Part shown: positions 51,816-61,481 of the stretch, piece after piece
Position numbering within the stretch: the stretch's first letter is position 1
Layout of the letters: every line of letters starts with the position of its first letter
Source of the DNA: Azorhizobium doebereinerae UFLA1-100
GTDB taxonomy: Bacteria; Pseudomonadota; Alphaproteobacteria; Rhizobiales; Xanthobacteraceae
Direction of reading: 5' to 3'
Assembly (NCBI RefSeq): GCF_000473085.1
Contig: NZ_AXBA01000001.1
Location: forward strand, 434,001 to 498,000
DNA length: 64,000 nt
Made by a program: the position numbers and the translations under genes
The notes under the pieces: generated by a model
What the model saw: only the letters and a program-made list of their open reading frames with translations
Told to the model about the DNA's origin: nothing
Database searches by the model: none

Positions 51816-52973
51816 TCAGCGCGGTGTCAGCCGCAGCAGGCGGCCGGGGCTCCGGTCCTCGATCAGCCACACCGCGCCGTCGGGCGACACGGCCACGTCG
51901 CGGATGCGGTTGTCCATCTGCCAGCGGTCGCTCTCGTGCGGTGCGCCGGCGGCATCGAAGGTGACCCGGATGAGCACGCGCGAGGCCAGCCCGCCGATCA
52001 GCGCGGAGTTGCGCCATTGTGGAAACAGCGGCCCGTCATAGAAGGCCAGCCCTGCGGGCGCGACGATGGGCGTCCAGTAGAGCGCGGGCGCCTGGAGATC
52101 GGGGCGGGTGGCATGCCGGGGAATCGGCGTGCCGTCGTAATTGTCGCCGTTCGACACCAGCGGCCAGCCGTAATTCCTGCCGGGCTCGATGAGGTTGAGC
52201 TCGTCGCCGCCGCGCGGCCCCATCTCATGCAGCCAGAGCTTTCCGTCGGGCGCGAAGGCAAGGCCGTAGGGATTGCGGTGGCCGAGCGTCCAGACCTGCG
52301 CACGCACGCCGCCCTGCCCGGCCATGGGATTGTCGGCGGGCGTCGAACCGTCGAGGTTCAGCCGCAGCACCTTGCCGAGCGCGATGTCCGGGTCCTGCGC
52401 CGTCTCCGGCCGCCGCCGGTCGCCGGAGGTAAGGAACAGGTGGCGGCCGTCGGGGGCGAAGGCGATGATGCCGCCGGGCTGGCTGCCCTGCCCCTTCGGC
52501 AGCTGCCGCCAGATCACATCCACGTCATCCAGGCGCGCGGCGGCTTCGCCCTTCACCAGCCGCGCCCGCGCCAGGGCAAGTCCGCTGCCGCCTGCACCGG
52601 GCTCCACATAGCTGAAATACACCCGCCCGGTGGCGGCGAAATCGGGGGACTGAGCCACGTCCAGCAGGCCGTTCTGGCCGCCATAGGCCACCTGGGGCAC
52701 GTTCTGCACAGGGATCTTCTGCCCGCGCACCGAGACCAGCCACATCCGGCCCGGCTTCTCGGTGATGAGCATCTGCTCCCCGTCCAGGAAGGCGATCGCC
52801 CAAGGCGTGTCGAAGGCGGCGACGGGCGCGGCGGTGAACGGCAGGCTGGTGCTGGCCGCACGCGCGCCGGCATTCTCCCCCTCGGCCGCGCGCGCTACCG
52901 CCGGCGCGATGACGAGGCCCCAGAGCAAGACCGCGAGGCCGAGGCCGGACACGGGGCGCATTCCCTGCTTCAT
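51816..52973 (-). CDS. PQQ-dependent soluble aldose sugar dehydrogenase family protein
   Basis: A 385-residue exported six-bladed propeller of the GSDH family (glucose/sorbosone dehydrogenase; E. coli YliI-like). The signal peptide ends near residue 30 ([13 protein letters not shown]). Family motifs are [24 protein letters not shown] near the start, [31 protein letters not shown] and [17 protein letters not shown]. Such enzymes oxidise aldoses in the periplasm and need PQQ. No PQQ biosynthesis genes are in the window. It converges on the ArsR-type gene with 22 bases between them. Confidence 0.87.
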   Translation of the reverse strand: MKQGMRPVSGLGLAVLLWGLVIAPAVARAAEGENAGARAASTSLPFTAAPVAAFDTPWAIAFLDGEQMLITEKPGRMWLVSVRGQKIPVQNVPQVAYGGQNGLLDVAQSPDFAATGRVYFSYVEPGAGGSGLALARARLVKGEAAARLDDVDVIWRQLPKGQGSQPGGIIAFAPDGRHLFLTSGDRRRPETAQDPDIALGKVLRLNLDGSTPADNPMAGQGGVRAQVWTLGHRNPYGLAFAPDGKLWLHEMGPRGGDELNLIEPGRNYGWPLVSNGDNYDGTPIPRHATRPDLQAPALYWTPIVAPAGLAFYDGPLFPQWRNSALIGGLASRVLIRVTFDAAGAPHESDRWQMDNRIRDVAVSPDGAVWLIEDRSPGRLLRLTPR

Positions 52974-53153
52974 CTTGATCCTCCGGCCTCGGCTCCCCAC
53001 CATTATGTGGCGGCCGATCGGCATTGCGGAAGGGCAGGCCTCGGCCTTCGCCACCGCCACACGCAGAGATCGCGGGCGGTGGCGCGCGATCTGTGCCATA
53101 TGCATGCCGCGAAGGACCTCGGCCCTTTCCTGTCCGAAAAGCGGAGCCCCCTC

Positions 53154-54587
53154 ATGTATCCTGACGTGCAACTCCACATCGCCGGTGTCTGGCGCGATGC
53201 CGATGGCGGCCGTCGCATCCCGGTGCTGAACCCGGCCACCGAGGAGCAGATCGGCACCGTCGCCCACGCCTCGCGCGCCGATCTCGACGCCGCGCTGGAC
53301 GCCACCGCCAAGGGCTTCCAGACCTGGAGCCGGATGTCGGCCTACGACCGTTCCAAGATCATGCGCAAGGCTGCCGCTTTGTGGCGCGAGCGCGCCGATC
53401 AGGTCTGCCGGCTGATGACCATGGAGCAGGGCAAGCCGCTGGCCGAGGCCAAGGGCGAGATCCTCGCCGCCGCCGACATTATCGAGTGGTTCGCCGAGGA
53501 GGCGCAGCGCGCCTACGGCCGCGTCATCCCGGCCCGCGCGCCCGGCATCTACCAGTTGGTGGTCAAGGAGCCGGTGGGGCCCGTGGCGGCGTTCACGCCC
53601 TGGAACTTCCCGGTCAACCAGGTGGTGCGCAAGCTCTCCGCGGCGCTCGCCGCCGGCTGCTCCATCATCGTGAAGGCGCCGGAAGAAACCCCCGCCTCCC
53701 CGGCCGAGCTGATCCGCGCCTTTGTCGATGCCGGCGTGCCGGCGGGCGTCATCGGCCTCGTCTACGGCGTGCCGTCCGAGATCAGCGAATACCTGATCCC
53801 CCATCCCACCATCCGCAAGGTCACCTTCACCGGCTCAACTCCGGTGGGCAAGAAGCTCGCGGCGCTCGCCGGCGAGCACATGAAGCGCGTCACCATGGAA
53901 TTGGGCGGCCACGCCCCGGTGATCGTGTTCGACGACGCGGACGTGGACCTCGCCGCCCGGCAGATCGCCGGCGCGAAGTTCCGCAATGCCGGCCAGGTGT
54001 GCGTCTCCCCCACCCGCTTCCTGGTGCAGGAGAAGGTCTACGAGCAGTTCGTGGACAAATTCGTCGCCACCGCCAAGACCGTGAAGGTGGGCAACGGCCT
54101 GGAAGAGGGCACCACCATGGGGCCGCTCGCCAACGAGCGCCGCATCCCGGCCATGGAGACGCTGCTGAACGACGCCCGCCAGAAGGGCGCCGAGATCCGC
54201 ACCGGCGGCAGCCGCATCGGCAACAAGGGCTATTTCTTCGAGCCCACGGTGGTCACCGGCGTCACGCGCGAGATGCGCATGATGAACGAGGAGCCGTTCG
54301 GCCCCATGGCGATGATCCTGCCGTTCACCGATTTCGACGAGGTGGTGACGGAAGCCAACCGCCTGCCGTTCGGCCTCGCCGCTTATGCCTATACCCGCTC
54401 GGCCAAGACGGCGAACGCCGTCGCCGCCCAGGTGCAGACCGGCATGATGACCATCAACCACCTCGGCCTCGCCTTGCCGGAAGTGCCGTTCGGCGGCGTG
54501 AAGGACAGCGGCTACGGCTCGGAAGGCGGCTCGGAGGCCATCGAGGCCTATCTGAACCCGAAGTTCGTTACCCAGGCCGGCCTCTGA
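53154..54587 (+). CDS. NAD(P)-dependent succinate-semialdehyde dehydrogenase-like enzyme
   Basis: A 477-residue aldehyde dehydrogenase closest in pattern to GabD/SSADH. The general base E249 ([18 protein letters not shown]) and nucleophile C283 ([11 protein letters not shown]) are present. [15 protein letters not shown] and [10 protein letters not shown] are the coenzyme motifs, and [15 protein letters not shown] is near the end. Probably oxidises succinate semialdehyde to succinate. No gabT is nearby, so the metabolic source is unknown. It is divergent from the sugar dehydrogenase and followed by a strong hairpin. Confidence 0.88.
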   Translation: MYPDVQLHIAGVWRDADGGRRIPVLNPATEEQIGTVAHASRADLDAALDATAKGFQTWSRMSAYDRSKIMRKAAALWRERADQVCRLMTMEQGKPLAEAKGEILAAADIIEWFAEEAQRAYGRVIPARAPGIYQLVVKEPVGPVAAFTPWNFPVNQVVRKLSAALAAGCSIIVKAPEETPASPAELIRAFVDAGVPAGVIGLVYGVPSEISEYLIPHPTIRKVTFTGSTPVGKKLAALAGEHMKRVTMELGGHAPVIVFDDADVDLAARQIAGAKFRNAGQVCVSPTRFLVQEKVYEQFVDKFVATAKTVKVGNGLEEGTTMGPLANERRIPAMETLLNDARQKGAEIRTGGSRIGNKGYFFEPTVVTGVTREMRMMNEEPFGPMAMILPFTDFDEVVTEANRLPFGLAAYAYTRSAKTANAVAAQVQTGMMTINHLGLALPEVPFGGVKDSGYGSEGGSEAIEAYLNPKFVTQAGL

Positions 54588-54612
54588 GGCGCCCAGGCCT
54601 TCCATGCGATCA

Positions 54613-54643
54613 GGACCGGGGCGGCGCCATGCCGCCCCGGTCC
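54613..54643. terminator. Strong hairpin between convergent genes
   Basis: A perfect 13-bp stem, GGACCGGGGCGGC and GCCGCCCCGGTCC with a 5-nt loop, lies 25 bases after the aldehyde dehydrogenase stop and 28 bases before the end of the DUF1810 gene. It probably serves both. Confidence 0.7.
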
Positions 54644-54671
54644 ACCGGGTCCCCTTCGCTCAGTACAGCGC

Positions 54672-55106
54672 CTATGCGCCCTCCAGCAGGCGCAGCGTGG
54701 CCGCATCCTCCTCCCCGCCATAGAGGGCCCGCAGGACGTCGCGGAACAGCCCGTCGTCAGCGCCCGCCGCCTGGGCGAACAGGGTCATGGACGAGCGGAG
54801 CTTCATGTCGTCCGGCGAGCCCAGGAGCGCATGTGCGCCGGAGACGGCGTGCGCCAGCGCCGCCCTGCTCGCCGCCCGCAGGCGTGGCCCGAGGACGGGA
54901 TGGGCCAGATAGGCTCGCGCCTCCTCCAGCGAGGCGATGCCGAAGAAGTCCGCCGTGGCGGAGCGGCCAAGGCCGCGCATCTGCGGGAAGACGAACCAGA
55001 TCCAATGGCTGCGCTTGCGCCCGGCACCCAGTTCCGCCATCGCGGTGCCGAAGACGTCCGCCTGCGCATCGAGAAAACGCGCGAGGTTGAACGGGTCGCG
55101 ATCCAT
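54672..55106 (-). CDS. DUF1810 family protein
   Basis: A 144-residue protein of the DUF1810 family. The typical start DPFNLARFLDAQ and the core AELGAGRKRSHWIWFVFPQMRGLGRSATADFFGI are plainly visible, followed by EEARAYLAHPVLGPRLR and DDMKLRSSMTLFA. The family is widespread and small, and its function is not established. It stands alone, with no operon partner. Confidence 0.87.
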   Translation of the reverse strand: MDRDPFNLARFLDAQADVFGTAMAELGAGRKRSHWIWFVFPQMRGLGRSATADFFGIASLEEARAYLAHPVLGPRLRAASRAALAHAVSGAHALLGSPDDMKLRSSMTLFAQAAGADDGLFRDVLRALYGGEEDAATLRLLEGA

Positions 55107-55203
55107 GGCAGCCTCCGGTCGAAGGCGCCACGTCCGCGCGTGGCACCGGCGCGCAGTCTCCGCCCCGTCCCGGCCCGCCGCAATGCCGGAGCCCGCCGAC
55201 GCT

Positions 55204-56667
55204 CTACCCCATCGGGGCAGCCAACACCTTGCCGGGGTTCATCAGTCCGTGCGGATCGAGCGCCGCCTTGAGCGTGCGCATCAGGTCGAGTTCGGTGGCG
55301 GACTTGTAGTGCGCCGCCTCCTCCACCCGCATCTGCCCGAGCCCGTGTTCCGCGCTGATCGAGCCGCCGTGGGCCATGACGATGTCGTGCACGACACGGT
55401 TGATCTCCGCCCGCCGCGCGGTCATCTCGCCCGGCGCCCAATGTCGCGGCGCCAGCGGGTTGTAGTGGATGTTGCCGTCGCCCACATGGCCGAAGGCAAA
55501 CGGACGGATGCCGGGGAACGCCCGCTCCAGCGCGGCATCGGCCTCGGCGATGAAGGCCGGAATGGCGGAGACCGGCACGGACACGTCGTGCTTCACGCCC
55601 TCCCCCGCGATCTTCTGCGCCTCGGCCTGGCCCTCGCGCAGCGCCCACAGCCGGCGGCGCTGCTCCTGCGAATCCGCGATCACCGCGTCGCGGACCAGGC
55701 CGGCCTCAAAGGCCGCCTCCAGCACGCCTTCCAGGGCCGCCCTGAGCGCATCGCCGCCGCCCTGCCCGCTGGCCTCCATGAGCAGATACCAGGGATGGGC
55801 CTGCGCGAAGGGCGAGGATTGGCCGGGCAATGCCTGGACGGCATAGTCGAGGCTCGGCGCGCGCATCAATTCGAAGGCGGAGAGGCCCTCGCCCAGCCGC
55901 TCGCGGGCCAGCGCCAGCAGCGCGAGGGACGCGGCCACGTCCGGCAGCGCCGCCATGGCGGTCTCCACCGCCCGCGGGCGGGGAAACAGGCGCAACACGG
56001 CGGCGGTGATGAGGCCGAGCGTGCCTTCCGAGCCGATGAACACCTGCTTCATGTCATAGCCCGCGCTGTCCTTGCGCAGACCGCGCAGCCCCTCCCACAC
56101 CCGGCCATCCGGCAGCACCACCTCCAGGCCGAGGACGAGCCCGCGCATGTTGCCATAGCGCAGCACCTGCGTGCCGCCGGCATTGGTGGCGAGGTTGCCG
56201 CCGATCTGGCAGGAGCCTTCCGAGGCGAGGCTGAGCGGAAACAGCCGCCCCATCTGCTCCGCCTGCGCCTGCACCTCGGCCAGCGTCAGGCCCGCTTCCA
56301 CGGTGATGGTGTCGTTCGCCGCATCGACCGCGCGCACCCGCCGCATGCGGCCGAGGCTGATGATGACGGTGCGGCCGGACGCATCCGGCTGGGCGCCTCC
56401 GGCCAGCCCCGTATTGCCACCTTGCGGCACCATGGGCACCCGCGCCTCGGCGCACAGACGCACCACCTCGGCCGCCTGCGCCGTCGAGGCCGGGCGGGCC
56501 ACCACAGCCGCCCTGCCGGAAAAGGCGGCGCCGAAGCCGGTGCAGTAAGGCGCCATGTCGGCCGGTGATTCCACCAAGCCGGACGGTCCGAGCACGGCCC
56601 GGAGCCGGGCGGCGAGAGCATCGTCGAGGCCCGCGCCCTGCGCGGGGAGCGTATCGACTTCACCCAC
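55204..56667 (-). CDS. FAD-binding oxidoreductase, D-lactate/glycolate dehydrogenase (GlcD/DLD) type
   Basis: A 487-residue flavoprotein with an N-terminal PCMH-type FAD domain (PQGGNTGLAGGAQPD near residues 79-93, then GSCQIGGNLATNAGGTQVLRYGNMRG) and a C-terminal FAD-oxidase domain with FGHVGDGNIHYNP and SAEHGLGQ, the latter carrying the metal-binding histidines. It oxidises a D-2-hydroxyacid to the 2-oxoacid. The GTG start overlaps the stop of the FMN oxidase by 8 bases, so the two are coupled and may oxidise opposite enantiomers of the same hydroxyacid. Confidence 0.88.
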   Translation of the reverse strand: MGEVDTLPAQGAGLDDALAARLRAVLGPSGLVESPADMAPYCTGFGAAFSGRAAVVARPASTAQAAEVVRLCAEARVPMVPQGGNTGLAGGAQPDASGRTVIISLGRMRRVRAVDAANDTITVEAGLTLAEVQAQAEQMGRLFPLSLASEGSCQIGGNLATNAGGTQVLRYGNMRGLVLGLEVVLPDGRVWEGLRGLRKDSAGYDMKQVFIGSEGTLGLITAAVLRLFPRPRAVETAMAALPDVAASLALLALARERLGEGLSAFELMRAPSLDYAVQALPGQSSPFAQAHPWYLLMEASGQGGGDALRAALEGVLEAAFEAGLVRDAVIADSQEQRRRLWALREGQAEAQKIAGEGVKHDVSVPVSAIPAFIAEADAALERAFPGIRPFAFGHVGDGNIHYNPLAPRHWAPGEMTARRAEINRVVHDIVMAHGGSISAEHGLGQMRVEEAAHYKSATELDLMRTLKAALDPHGLMNPGKVLAAPMG

Positions 56668-57925
56668 GGCCGTTCTCCCCGAAAGCGAAGGCGCCGGCGT
56701 GCCGGCGTTCGACCGCCCTCAGGGCGGCGAGGTCCGCCGCGCCGGCCTGTCCCATGGCCACCTGTAGCTCCTCGGCCAGCAGGCCCGCCACATAATCGGC
56801 GCCCCCGTCGCCGAGCGCCGCGAGGCCGGTGAGGAAGGCGCGGCCGCAGAACGTCCCGGCGGCGCCGAGCGCCACCGCGCGCGCCACGTCGAGGCCGGAG
56901 CGGATGCCGCTGTCGAACAGCACCGTCGCCCTTCCGCCCACCACGGCGGCGATGGCCGGCAGCACGTCGATGGCGGCGGGCGCGGCATCGAACTGGCGTC
57001 CGCCGTGGTTGGACACCAGGATGCCGTCCACCCCGACGGCGAGCGCCATCTCCGCATCCGCCGGATGCAGGATGCCCTTCACCACCAGCGCCCGCGGCCA
57101 GGCATCGCGCAGCCGCTTCACCGCCTCCCAGGAAAACGTGCCCTTGATCTCGCGCTGCACGAAGCCGGCGGTCTTGGGCAGGGTGGCGGGCGCGTCCACA
57201 TAGGGCGCCATGTTGGCGAAGGCGGGCACGCCCGCCTTCAGCAGCGCCAGCGCCCAGGGCCAGGAGGTGGCGACGTCGAGCACCGTGCGCGGCGTGGTGC
57301 GGAACGGCACCACCAGCCCGTTGGCGAGATCGCGGGGACGCTTGGAGCGCACCGGCGCGTCGAGGGTCGCCACCAAAGCGCGTGCGCCCGCCGCCTCGGC
57401 CCGGCGCACCAGATCGAAGGTGACGAGATGGTCCCGGCCGGGCAGGCCGTAGAGCTGGAACCAGGCGCATTCCCCAGCGAGCCGCGCCACCTCCTCGATG
57501 GAGGCCCCGGCTAGCGTGCCGACGATGTAGGGAATGCGGGCCTTGCGCGCCGCCTGTGCCAGCAGCCGCGTCGCGCCCGGCCACACCAGCCCGTCGACCC
57601 CCACCGGCGAGATGCCCAGCGGCGCGGCATAGCGCACGCCGAACAGCTCCACCTCGGTCTGCACGGGCAAGGGCGCGCCATAGCGCGGCACCAGTTCCAC
57701 CGCGTCGAGGGCCGCGCGGTTGCGCGCCACCCCCAGGTCGCTCCCCGTGCCCCCCTCCAGGAAGTCGAAGGCGAAGCGCGGAATGCGCCGGCGCGCGGCG
57801 CGCTCCAGATAATCCAGGGTCGGCATCTTCTGCCGCAGGCGCGCAGCGGCGCTGGTGCCGGAGCCCGCGCCCCAGGCCTGCGCCGCCGGAACGGCCGCGG
57901 CCGGCGCGGAAGGGGTGCCCGTCAT
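56660..57925 (-). CDS. FMN-dependent alpha-hydroxy-acid dehydrogenase (lactate/mandelate/glycolate oxidase family)
   Basis: A 421-residue TIM-barrel flavoenzyme. The signature SNHGGRQFDAAPAAIDVL includes the catalytic base His307, and DSGIRSGLDVARAVALGA binds the FMN phosphate. RIPRFAFDFLEGGTGSD marks the family N-terminus. It oxidises an L-2-hydroxyacid such as lactate, glycolate or mandelate to the 2-oxoacid. An upstream composite operator is shared with the ubiX promoter, so this enzyme is probably controlled by the adjacent LysR protein. Confidence 0.88.
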   Translation of the reverse strand: MTGTPSAPAAAVPAAQAWGAGSGTSAAARLRQKMPTLDYLERAARRRIPRFAFDFLEGGTGSDLGVARNRAALDAVELVPRYGAPLPVQTEVELFGVRYAAPLGISPVGVDGLVWPGATRLLAQAARKARIPYIVGTLAGASIEEVARLAGECAWFQLYGLPGRDHLVTFDLVRRAEAAGARALVATLDAPVRSKRPRDLANGLVVPFRTTPRTVLDVATSWPWALALLKAGVPAFANMAPYVDAPATLPKTAGFVQREIKGTFSWEAVKRLRDAWPRALVVKGILHPADAEMALAVGVDGILVSNHGGRQFDAAPAAIDVLPAIAAVVGGRATVLFDSGIRSGLDVARAVALGAAGTFCGRAFLTGLAALGDGGADYVAGLLAEELQVAMGQAGAADLAALRAVERRHAGAFAFGENGRG

Positions 57926-57976
57926 TCTGGCGTTTCCTCGTCTTTGGTTTTTCTGATTGGTACGGCGTCGCCAAGC

Positions 57977-58001
57977 ATCATCGCAAATAATTACGCATTA
58001 T
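57977..58001 (-). promoter_or_regulatory. LysR-type composite operator before the hydroxyacid oxidase operon
   Basis: Read on the minus strand (58001 to 57977) this is ATAAT-N5-ATTATTTGCGATGAT, about 52 bases upstream of the oxidase ATG. The ATAAT-N5-ATTAT core is a T-N11-A LysR box. The identical fixed positions occur before ubiX. Confidence 0.65.
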
Positions 58002-58009
58002 GGTGCGGA

Positions 58010-58999
58010 TCACTTCTTATGATCAGGCGCGGCCCGCTTCGCGCGGCTCCCGGCACGCGGACGGGTCACGCCCTCGGAGGCGGGATGCACATAGGTGCTG
58101 GCGGATGTGGCCGCCTCCACCAGGTCCTTGCGGATCACCTCCACCACCGCCTGCGCCGCCACCGAGACGACCCGGCGGGGATGGTGCACGAAGGCGATGG
58201 AGCGGGCGAGGCGGGGGGTGCGGAAATGGTGCGCCCGCACCCGCCCCGCCGCCAGGGCCTGGTGCAGGGCGATGGTGGGCAGCACGGTGACGAGATCGGT
58301 GGTCGAGACCACCTCGCAGATGGCGGACAGCGTGTCGATCTCAAGCCGCGGGCGCAGCTCGATGCCCGCCTCCGCCGCCCGCTGCTCCAGGATCATGCGC
58401 AGCCCGTGGCGCTTGGAGGGCATGACCAGATCGCAGTGGGCGAGATGGGCGAAATCGAGGTCGCGCGGCACCGCGGTGGCGGCCTCCTTGCGGCAGGCGA
58501 ACACCATCTCCTCGTCCAGGATGTGGTGCGAGGTGAGGCCGAACTTGCGGCGCGGCACATTGATGATGGCGAAGTCCAGCTGGCCCGAGGTCACCCAGTC
58601 CGTCAGCGTCTCGGTATAGCCCTCGCAGGCGGAGAGCTCCACGTCCGGGTAGCGCGCCGCCACGGTGGCGGAGGAACTCGCCAGCGTGCTCTGCGCCACC
58701 GAGGTGATGAGCCCGACCACCACCCGGCCCGACACCCGCCCGTTCAGCCGCGCCATCTCCTGCATGGCATGCTCGACATCGCGCACGATCGGCGTCACCA
58801 GCCGCACCAGCGCCTCCCCGGCGACGGTGGTGGTGACGCCATGGGCGCCGCGATCGAACAGCTTCTGGCCGAACTCGGCCTCCAGCTTGGCGATCTGCAT
58901 GCTCAGCGCCGGCTGCACGATATTGAGCTGCCGCGCCGCGCGGGTGACGTGGCGGGCCTCCGCGAGGCAGAGGAAATACTGCATCTGCCGGAAATCCAT
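58010..58999 (-). CDS. LysR family transcriptional regulator
   Basis: A 329-residue LysR-type regulator. The N-terminal helix-turn-helix reads FLCLAEARHVTRAARQLNIVQPALSMQIAKLEAEFGQKLFDR, and the effector-binding domain starts near residue 90. GGAGG lies correctly before the ATG at 58999. The C-terminal 25 residues are rich in Arg and Lys. It is divergent from ubiX-ubiD and precedes the hydroxyacid oxidase operon. Identical composite sites before both operons suggest it controls both in response to a shared acid. Confidence 0.9.
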   Translation of the reverse strand: MDFRQMQYFLCLAEARHVTRAARQLNIVQPALSMQIAKLEAEFGQKLFDRGAHGVTTTVAGEALVRLVTPIVRDVEHAMQEMARLNGRVSGRVVVGLITSVAQSTLASSSATVAARYPDVELSACEGYTETLTDWVTSGQLDFAIINVPRRKFGLTSHHILDEEMVFACRKEAATAVPRDLDFAHLAHCDLVMPSKRHGLRMILEQRAAEAGIELRPRLEIDTLSAICEVVSTTDLVTVLPTIALHQALAAGRVRAHHFRTPRLARSIAFVHHPRRVVSVAAQAVVEVIRKDLVEAATSASTYVHPASEGVTRPRAGSRAKRAAPDHKK

Positions 59000-59067
59000 G
59001 ACTTTCCTCCCACCGGGCGCCCTGCCGGGCCATGCCGTCACCGGGCCACGTCGTCATCGGGCCACGC

Positions 59068-59119
59068 GATCATTTGGAATGATCCAACCGATAATCATTC
59101 ATTATTTGCGATGATCATC
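59068..59119. promoter_or_regulatory. LysR operator region between the regulator and ubiX
   Basis: Three symmetric elements lie side by side: GATCATT-TGG-AATGATC (59068-59084), ATAAT-N5-ATTAT (59091-59105), which continues as TTTGCGATGAT, and the palindrome GATGATCATC (59110-59119). The stretch 59091-59115 matches the site before the hydroxyacid oxidase at all 20 non-spacer positions, in the same orientation relative to its target gene. Confidence 0.7.
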
Positions 59120-59295
59120 GGCACTGTCTATGGTTTCATTCACCGGCTCGTTCGACGCGGCCGGCAAACGCCCAGAATGCAGCAATGGCACGGCGGCGTG
59201 GGAGGACGGCGCGAGGAAAAAGGTGCACGGCGCCAGCGCCCCCGCACGCCCGCGCCCCGACCATCCGCCGTCCCCGCCGGAAGCGAGGTGTCGTC

Positions 59296-59910
59296 ATGTC
59301 GGATCGCAAGCGGCTCATCATCGGCATCTCCGGCGCCTCGGGCGTGACCTACGGCGTGCGGATGCTGGAGCTGCTCCGCGAGGCCGGCGTCGAGACCCAT
59401 CTGGTTATGTCGAAGACCGCGGAGATCACCCTCGCCTATGAGACCGACCGGAAGGTCGCCGAGGTGAAGGCGCTGGCACACGTCACGCATGCCGCCGACG
59501 ACATGGCGGCGGCCATCTCCAGCGGCTCGTTCCGCACCATGGGCATGGTGGTCGCCCCCTGCTCCATGCGCTCCATGTCCGAGATCGCCTCCGGCGTCAC
59601 CACCACGCTGCTCACCCGCGCCGCCGACGTGGCGCTGAAGGACCGCCGCCGGCTGGTGCTGATGGCGCGCGAGACGCCGCTGCATACCGGGCACCTGCGC
59701 ACCATGACGGCGCTGTCGGAGATGGGCGCCATCATCGCCCCGCCGGTGCCCGCCTTCTACGCCAGGCCCGGCAGCCTCGGCGACATGATCGACCACACGG
59801 TCGGACGCGTGCTCGACCTGTTCGACATCGACCTCAAGGTGGTCCGCCGCTGGGGCGAGGATGCCGCGCTCAAGCGCCGCGCGCCGCGCCTGCGGCAGGT
59901 GCCGGCCTGA
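59296..59910 (+). CDS. ubiX: UbiX-type flavin prenyltransferase
   Basis: A 204-residue enzyme that makes prenylated FMN, the cofactor needed by UbiD decarboxylases. The N-terminal GISGASGVTYGVRMLELL binds FMN. VVAPCSMRSMSEIASG and LVLMARETPLHTGHLRTM are the other family signatures. It lies 63 bases before a UbiD gene in the same direction, so the pair forms a working decarboxylase system for an aromatic or unsaturated acid. The ATG is preceded by an about 190-base leader after the LysR operator. Confidence 0.92.
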   Translation: MSDRKRLIIGISGASGVTYGVRMLELLREAGVETHLVMSKTAEITLAYETDRKVAEVKALAHVTHAADDMAAAISSGSFRTMGMVVAPCSMRSMSEIASGVTTTLLTRAADVALKDRRRLVLMARETPLHTGHLRTMTALSEMGAIIAPPVPAFYARPGSLGDMIDHTVGRVLDLFDIDLKVVRRWGEDAALKRRAPRLRQVPA

Positions 59911-59973
59911 GGCGACCCACCCCGTTCGACCCATCCCACAGGGCGCGCCCCACGCGCCGACGGAGACAGGCCC

Positions 59974-61398
59974 ATGCGTACCGAACCCCTCTCCCGCCCC
60001 GCGCAGGACAAGACCCCGGCCGATCTGCGCGCCTGGCTGGCGGTGCTGGCGGCGCGCGGCGAACTGGCCGTGGCCCGCGAGAATGTGTCGCTGATCGACG
60101 AACTGTCCGCCATCGCCAAGTGCACCGAGCGCTCCAAGGCGGTGCTGTTTCCCCGCCCCAGCGGCCACGACATTCCGGTGGTCGCCAATCTGTTCACCCA
60201 GCGTTCCTGGGTGGCGGACGCACTCGGGGTCGGCGAGGACGACCTGCTGCCGCGCTTCCTCGCCGCCGCGCGCGATCCGCTGCCCTGGGTCGAGGTGACC
60301 ACCGCCGCCGCCCAGGAGGTGGTGCACACCAAGGTGGACCTGCTGGCCCAGTTGCCCGTCCCCAAGCACAATGAGCTGGACAGCGGCCCCTACATCACCG
60401 CCGGCCTGCTGATCGCCCGCAATCCGGTGACGGGGGTGCAGAACGTCTCCATCCACCGCTGCCAGATCAGCGGGCCGGACCGCATCGGCGTGCTGCTGCT
60501 GCCGCGCCACACGCTCGCCTACTACCGCATGGCGGAGCAGGCCGGCGACGGGCTGGAGGTGGCCATCGTCATCGGCGTGCATCCCGCCTGCCTCCTGGCC
60601 TCCCAGGCCATCGCGGCGCTGGATGAGGACGAGATGGAGATCGCCGGCGCCCTTCTCGGCCGCCCGATCGAGATGGTGAAGTGCAAGACCAATGCGGTGC
60701 GCGTGCCGGCCCATGCCGAGATCGTGGTGGAGGGGCGCATTCTGCCCAAGGTGCGCGAGCCGGAAGGCCCGTTCGGCGAGTTCCCGCAATATTACGGGCC
60801 GCGCGCGGCCCGCGAGGTGATCCAGGTGGAAGCGGTGACCCACCGCCGCCACCCCATCTTCCACACCATCGTCGGCGGCAGCTTCGAGCATCTGGTGCTG
60901 GGCGCCGTGCCGCGCGAGGCGACGCTGCTCCAGCATCTCAAGCGCAGCTTCCCCAACGTGCTCGACGTGCGCCTGACGCGCGGCGGCACCTGCCGCTACC
61001 ATCTGGTGGTGAAGATCGACAAGACCAGCGAGGGCGAGGCCAAGAACATCATCATGGGCGCGTTCGGCGGCCATTACGACGTCAAGCAGGTGGTGGTGGT
61101 GGACAAGGACGTGGACATCTCCAGCCCGGACGAGATCGAATGGGCGGTAGCCACCCGCTTCCAGGCCGACCGCGACCTCGTGCTGGTCTCCGGCGCCCAG
61201 GGCTCCAAGCTCGACCCCTCCACCGACCAGGGGATCAGCGCCAAGCTCGGCTTCGACGCCACCGCGCCGCTGTCCGACGATCCGCTCGCGTTCCGCCGCA
61301 TCCATGTGAAGGGCGAGGACGCCGTGGACCTGTCCGACGCCCTGGTGAAGGACCCGAACGCCGCCTTTGCCCGCATCATCGCCCAGCAGTTGACCTGA
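59974..61398 (+). CDS. ubiD: UbiD family prenyl-FMN-dependent decarboxylase
   Basis: A 474-residue UbiD-family decarboxylase. The catalytic Arg-Glu-Glu set can be assigned to R162 (VSIHRCQIS), E264 and E269 (EPEGPFGEF). GGSFEHLVLGAVPREATLL and the C-terminal helical region are also typical. The enzyme removes, or adds, CO2 on an aromatic or alpha,beta-unsaturated acid. Placement beside a LysR gene, hydroxyacid oxidases and a TauT-type transporter suggests a catabolic enzyme rather than one of ubiquinone synthesis. The exact acid cannot be told. Confidence 0.9.
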   Translation: MRTEPLSRPAQDKTPADLRAWLAVLAARGELAVARENVSLIDELSAIAKCTERSKAVLFPRPSGHDIPVVANLFTQRSWVADALGVGEDDLLPRFLAAARDPLPWVEVTTAAAQEVVHTKVDLLAQLPVPKHNELDSGPYITAGLLIARNPVTGVQNVSIHRCQISGPDRIGVLLLPRHTLAYYRMAEQAGDGLEVAIVIGVHPACLLASQAIAALDEDEMEIAGALLGRPIEMVKCKTNAVRVPAHAEIVVEGRILPKVREPEGPFGEFPQYYGPRAAREVIQVEAVTHRRHPIFHTIVGGSFEHLVLGAVPREATLLQHLKRSFPNVLDVRLTRGGTCRYHLVVKIDKTSEGEAKNIIMGAFGGHYDVKQVVVVDKDVDISSPDEIEWAVATRFQADRDLVLVSGAQGSKLDPSTDQGISAKLGFDATAPLSDDPLAFRRIHVKGEDAVDLSDALVKDPNAAFARIIAQQLT

Positions 61399-61401
61399 CG
61401 T

Positions 61402-61419
61402 CCCGCCGTTCGCGGCGGG
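61402..61419 (+). terminator. UUCG-loop hairpin between ubiD and the binding-protein gene
   Basis: CCCGCCG-TTCG-CGGCGGG is a perfect 7-bp stem with a stable UUCG tetraloop. It may weaken read-through or protect the upstream mRNA, setting different expression for the enzymes and the transporter. Confidence 0.5.
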
Positions 61420-61481
61420 CAAGAAACAGCCAGAAGCCGGGGCCGCGACGGCCACCGGACGGCTCCAAGGGAGGAGAGCAG

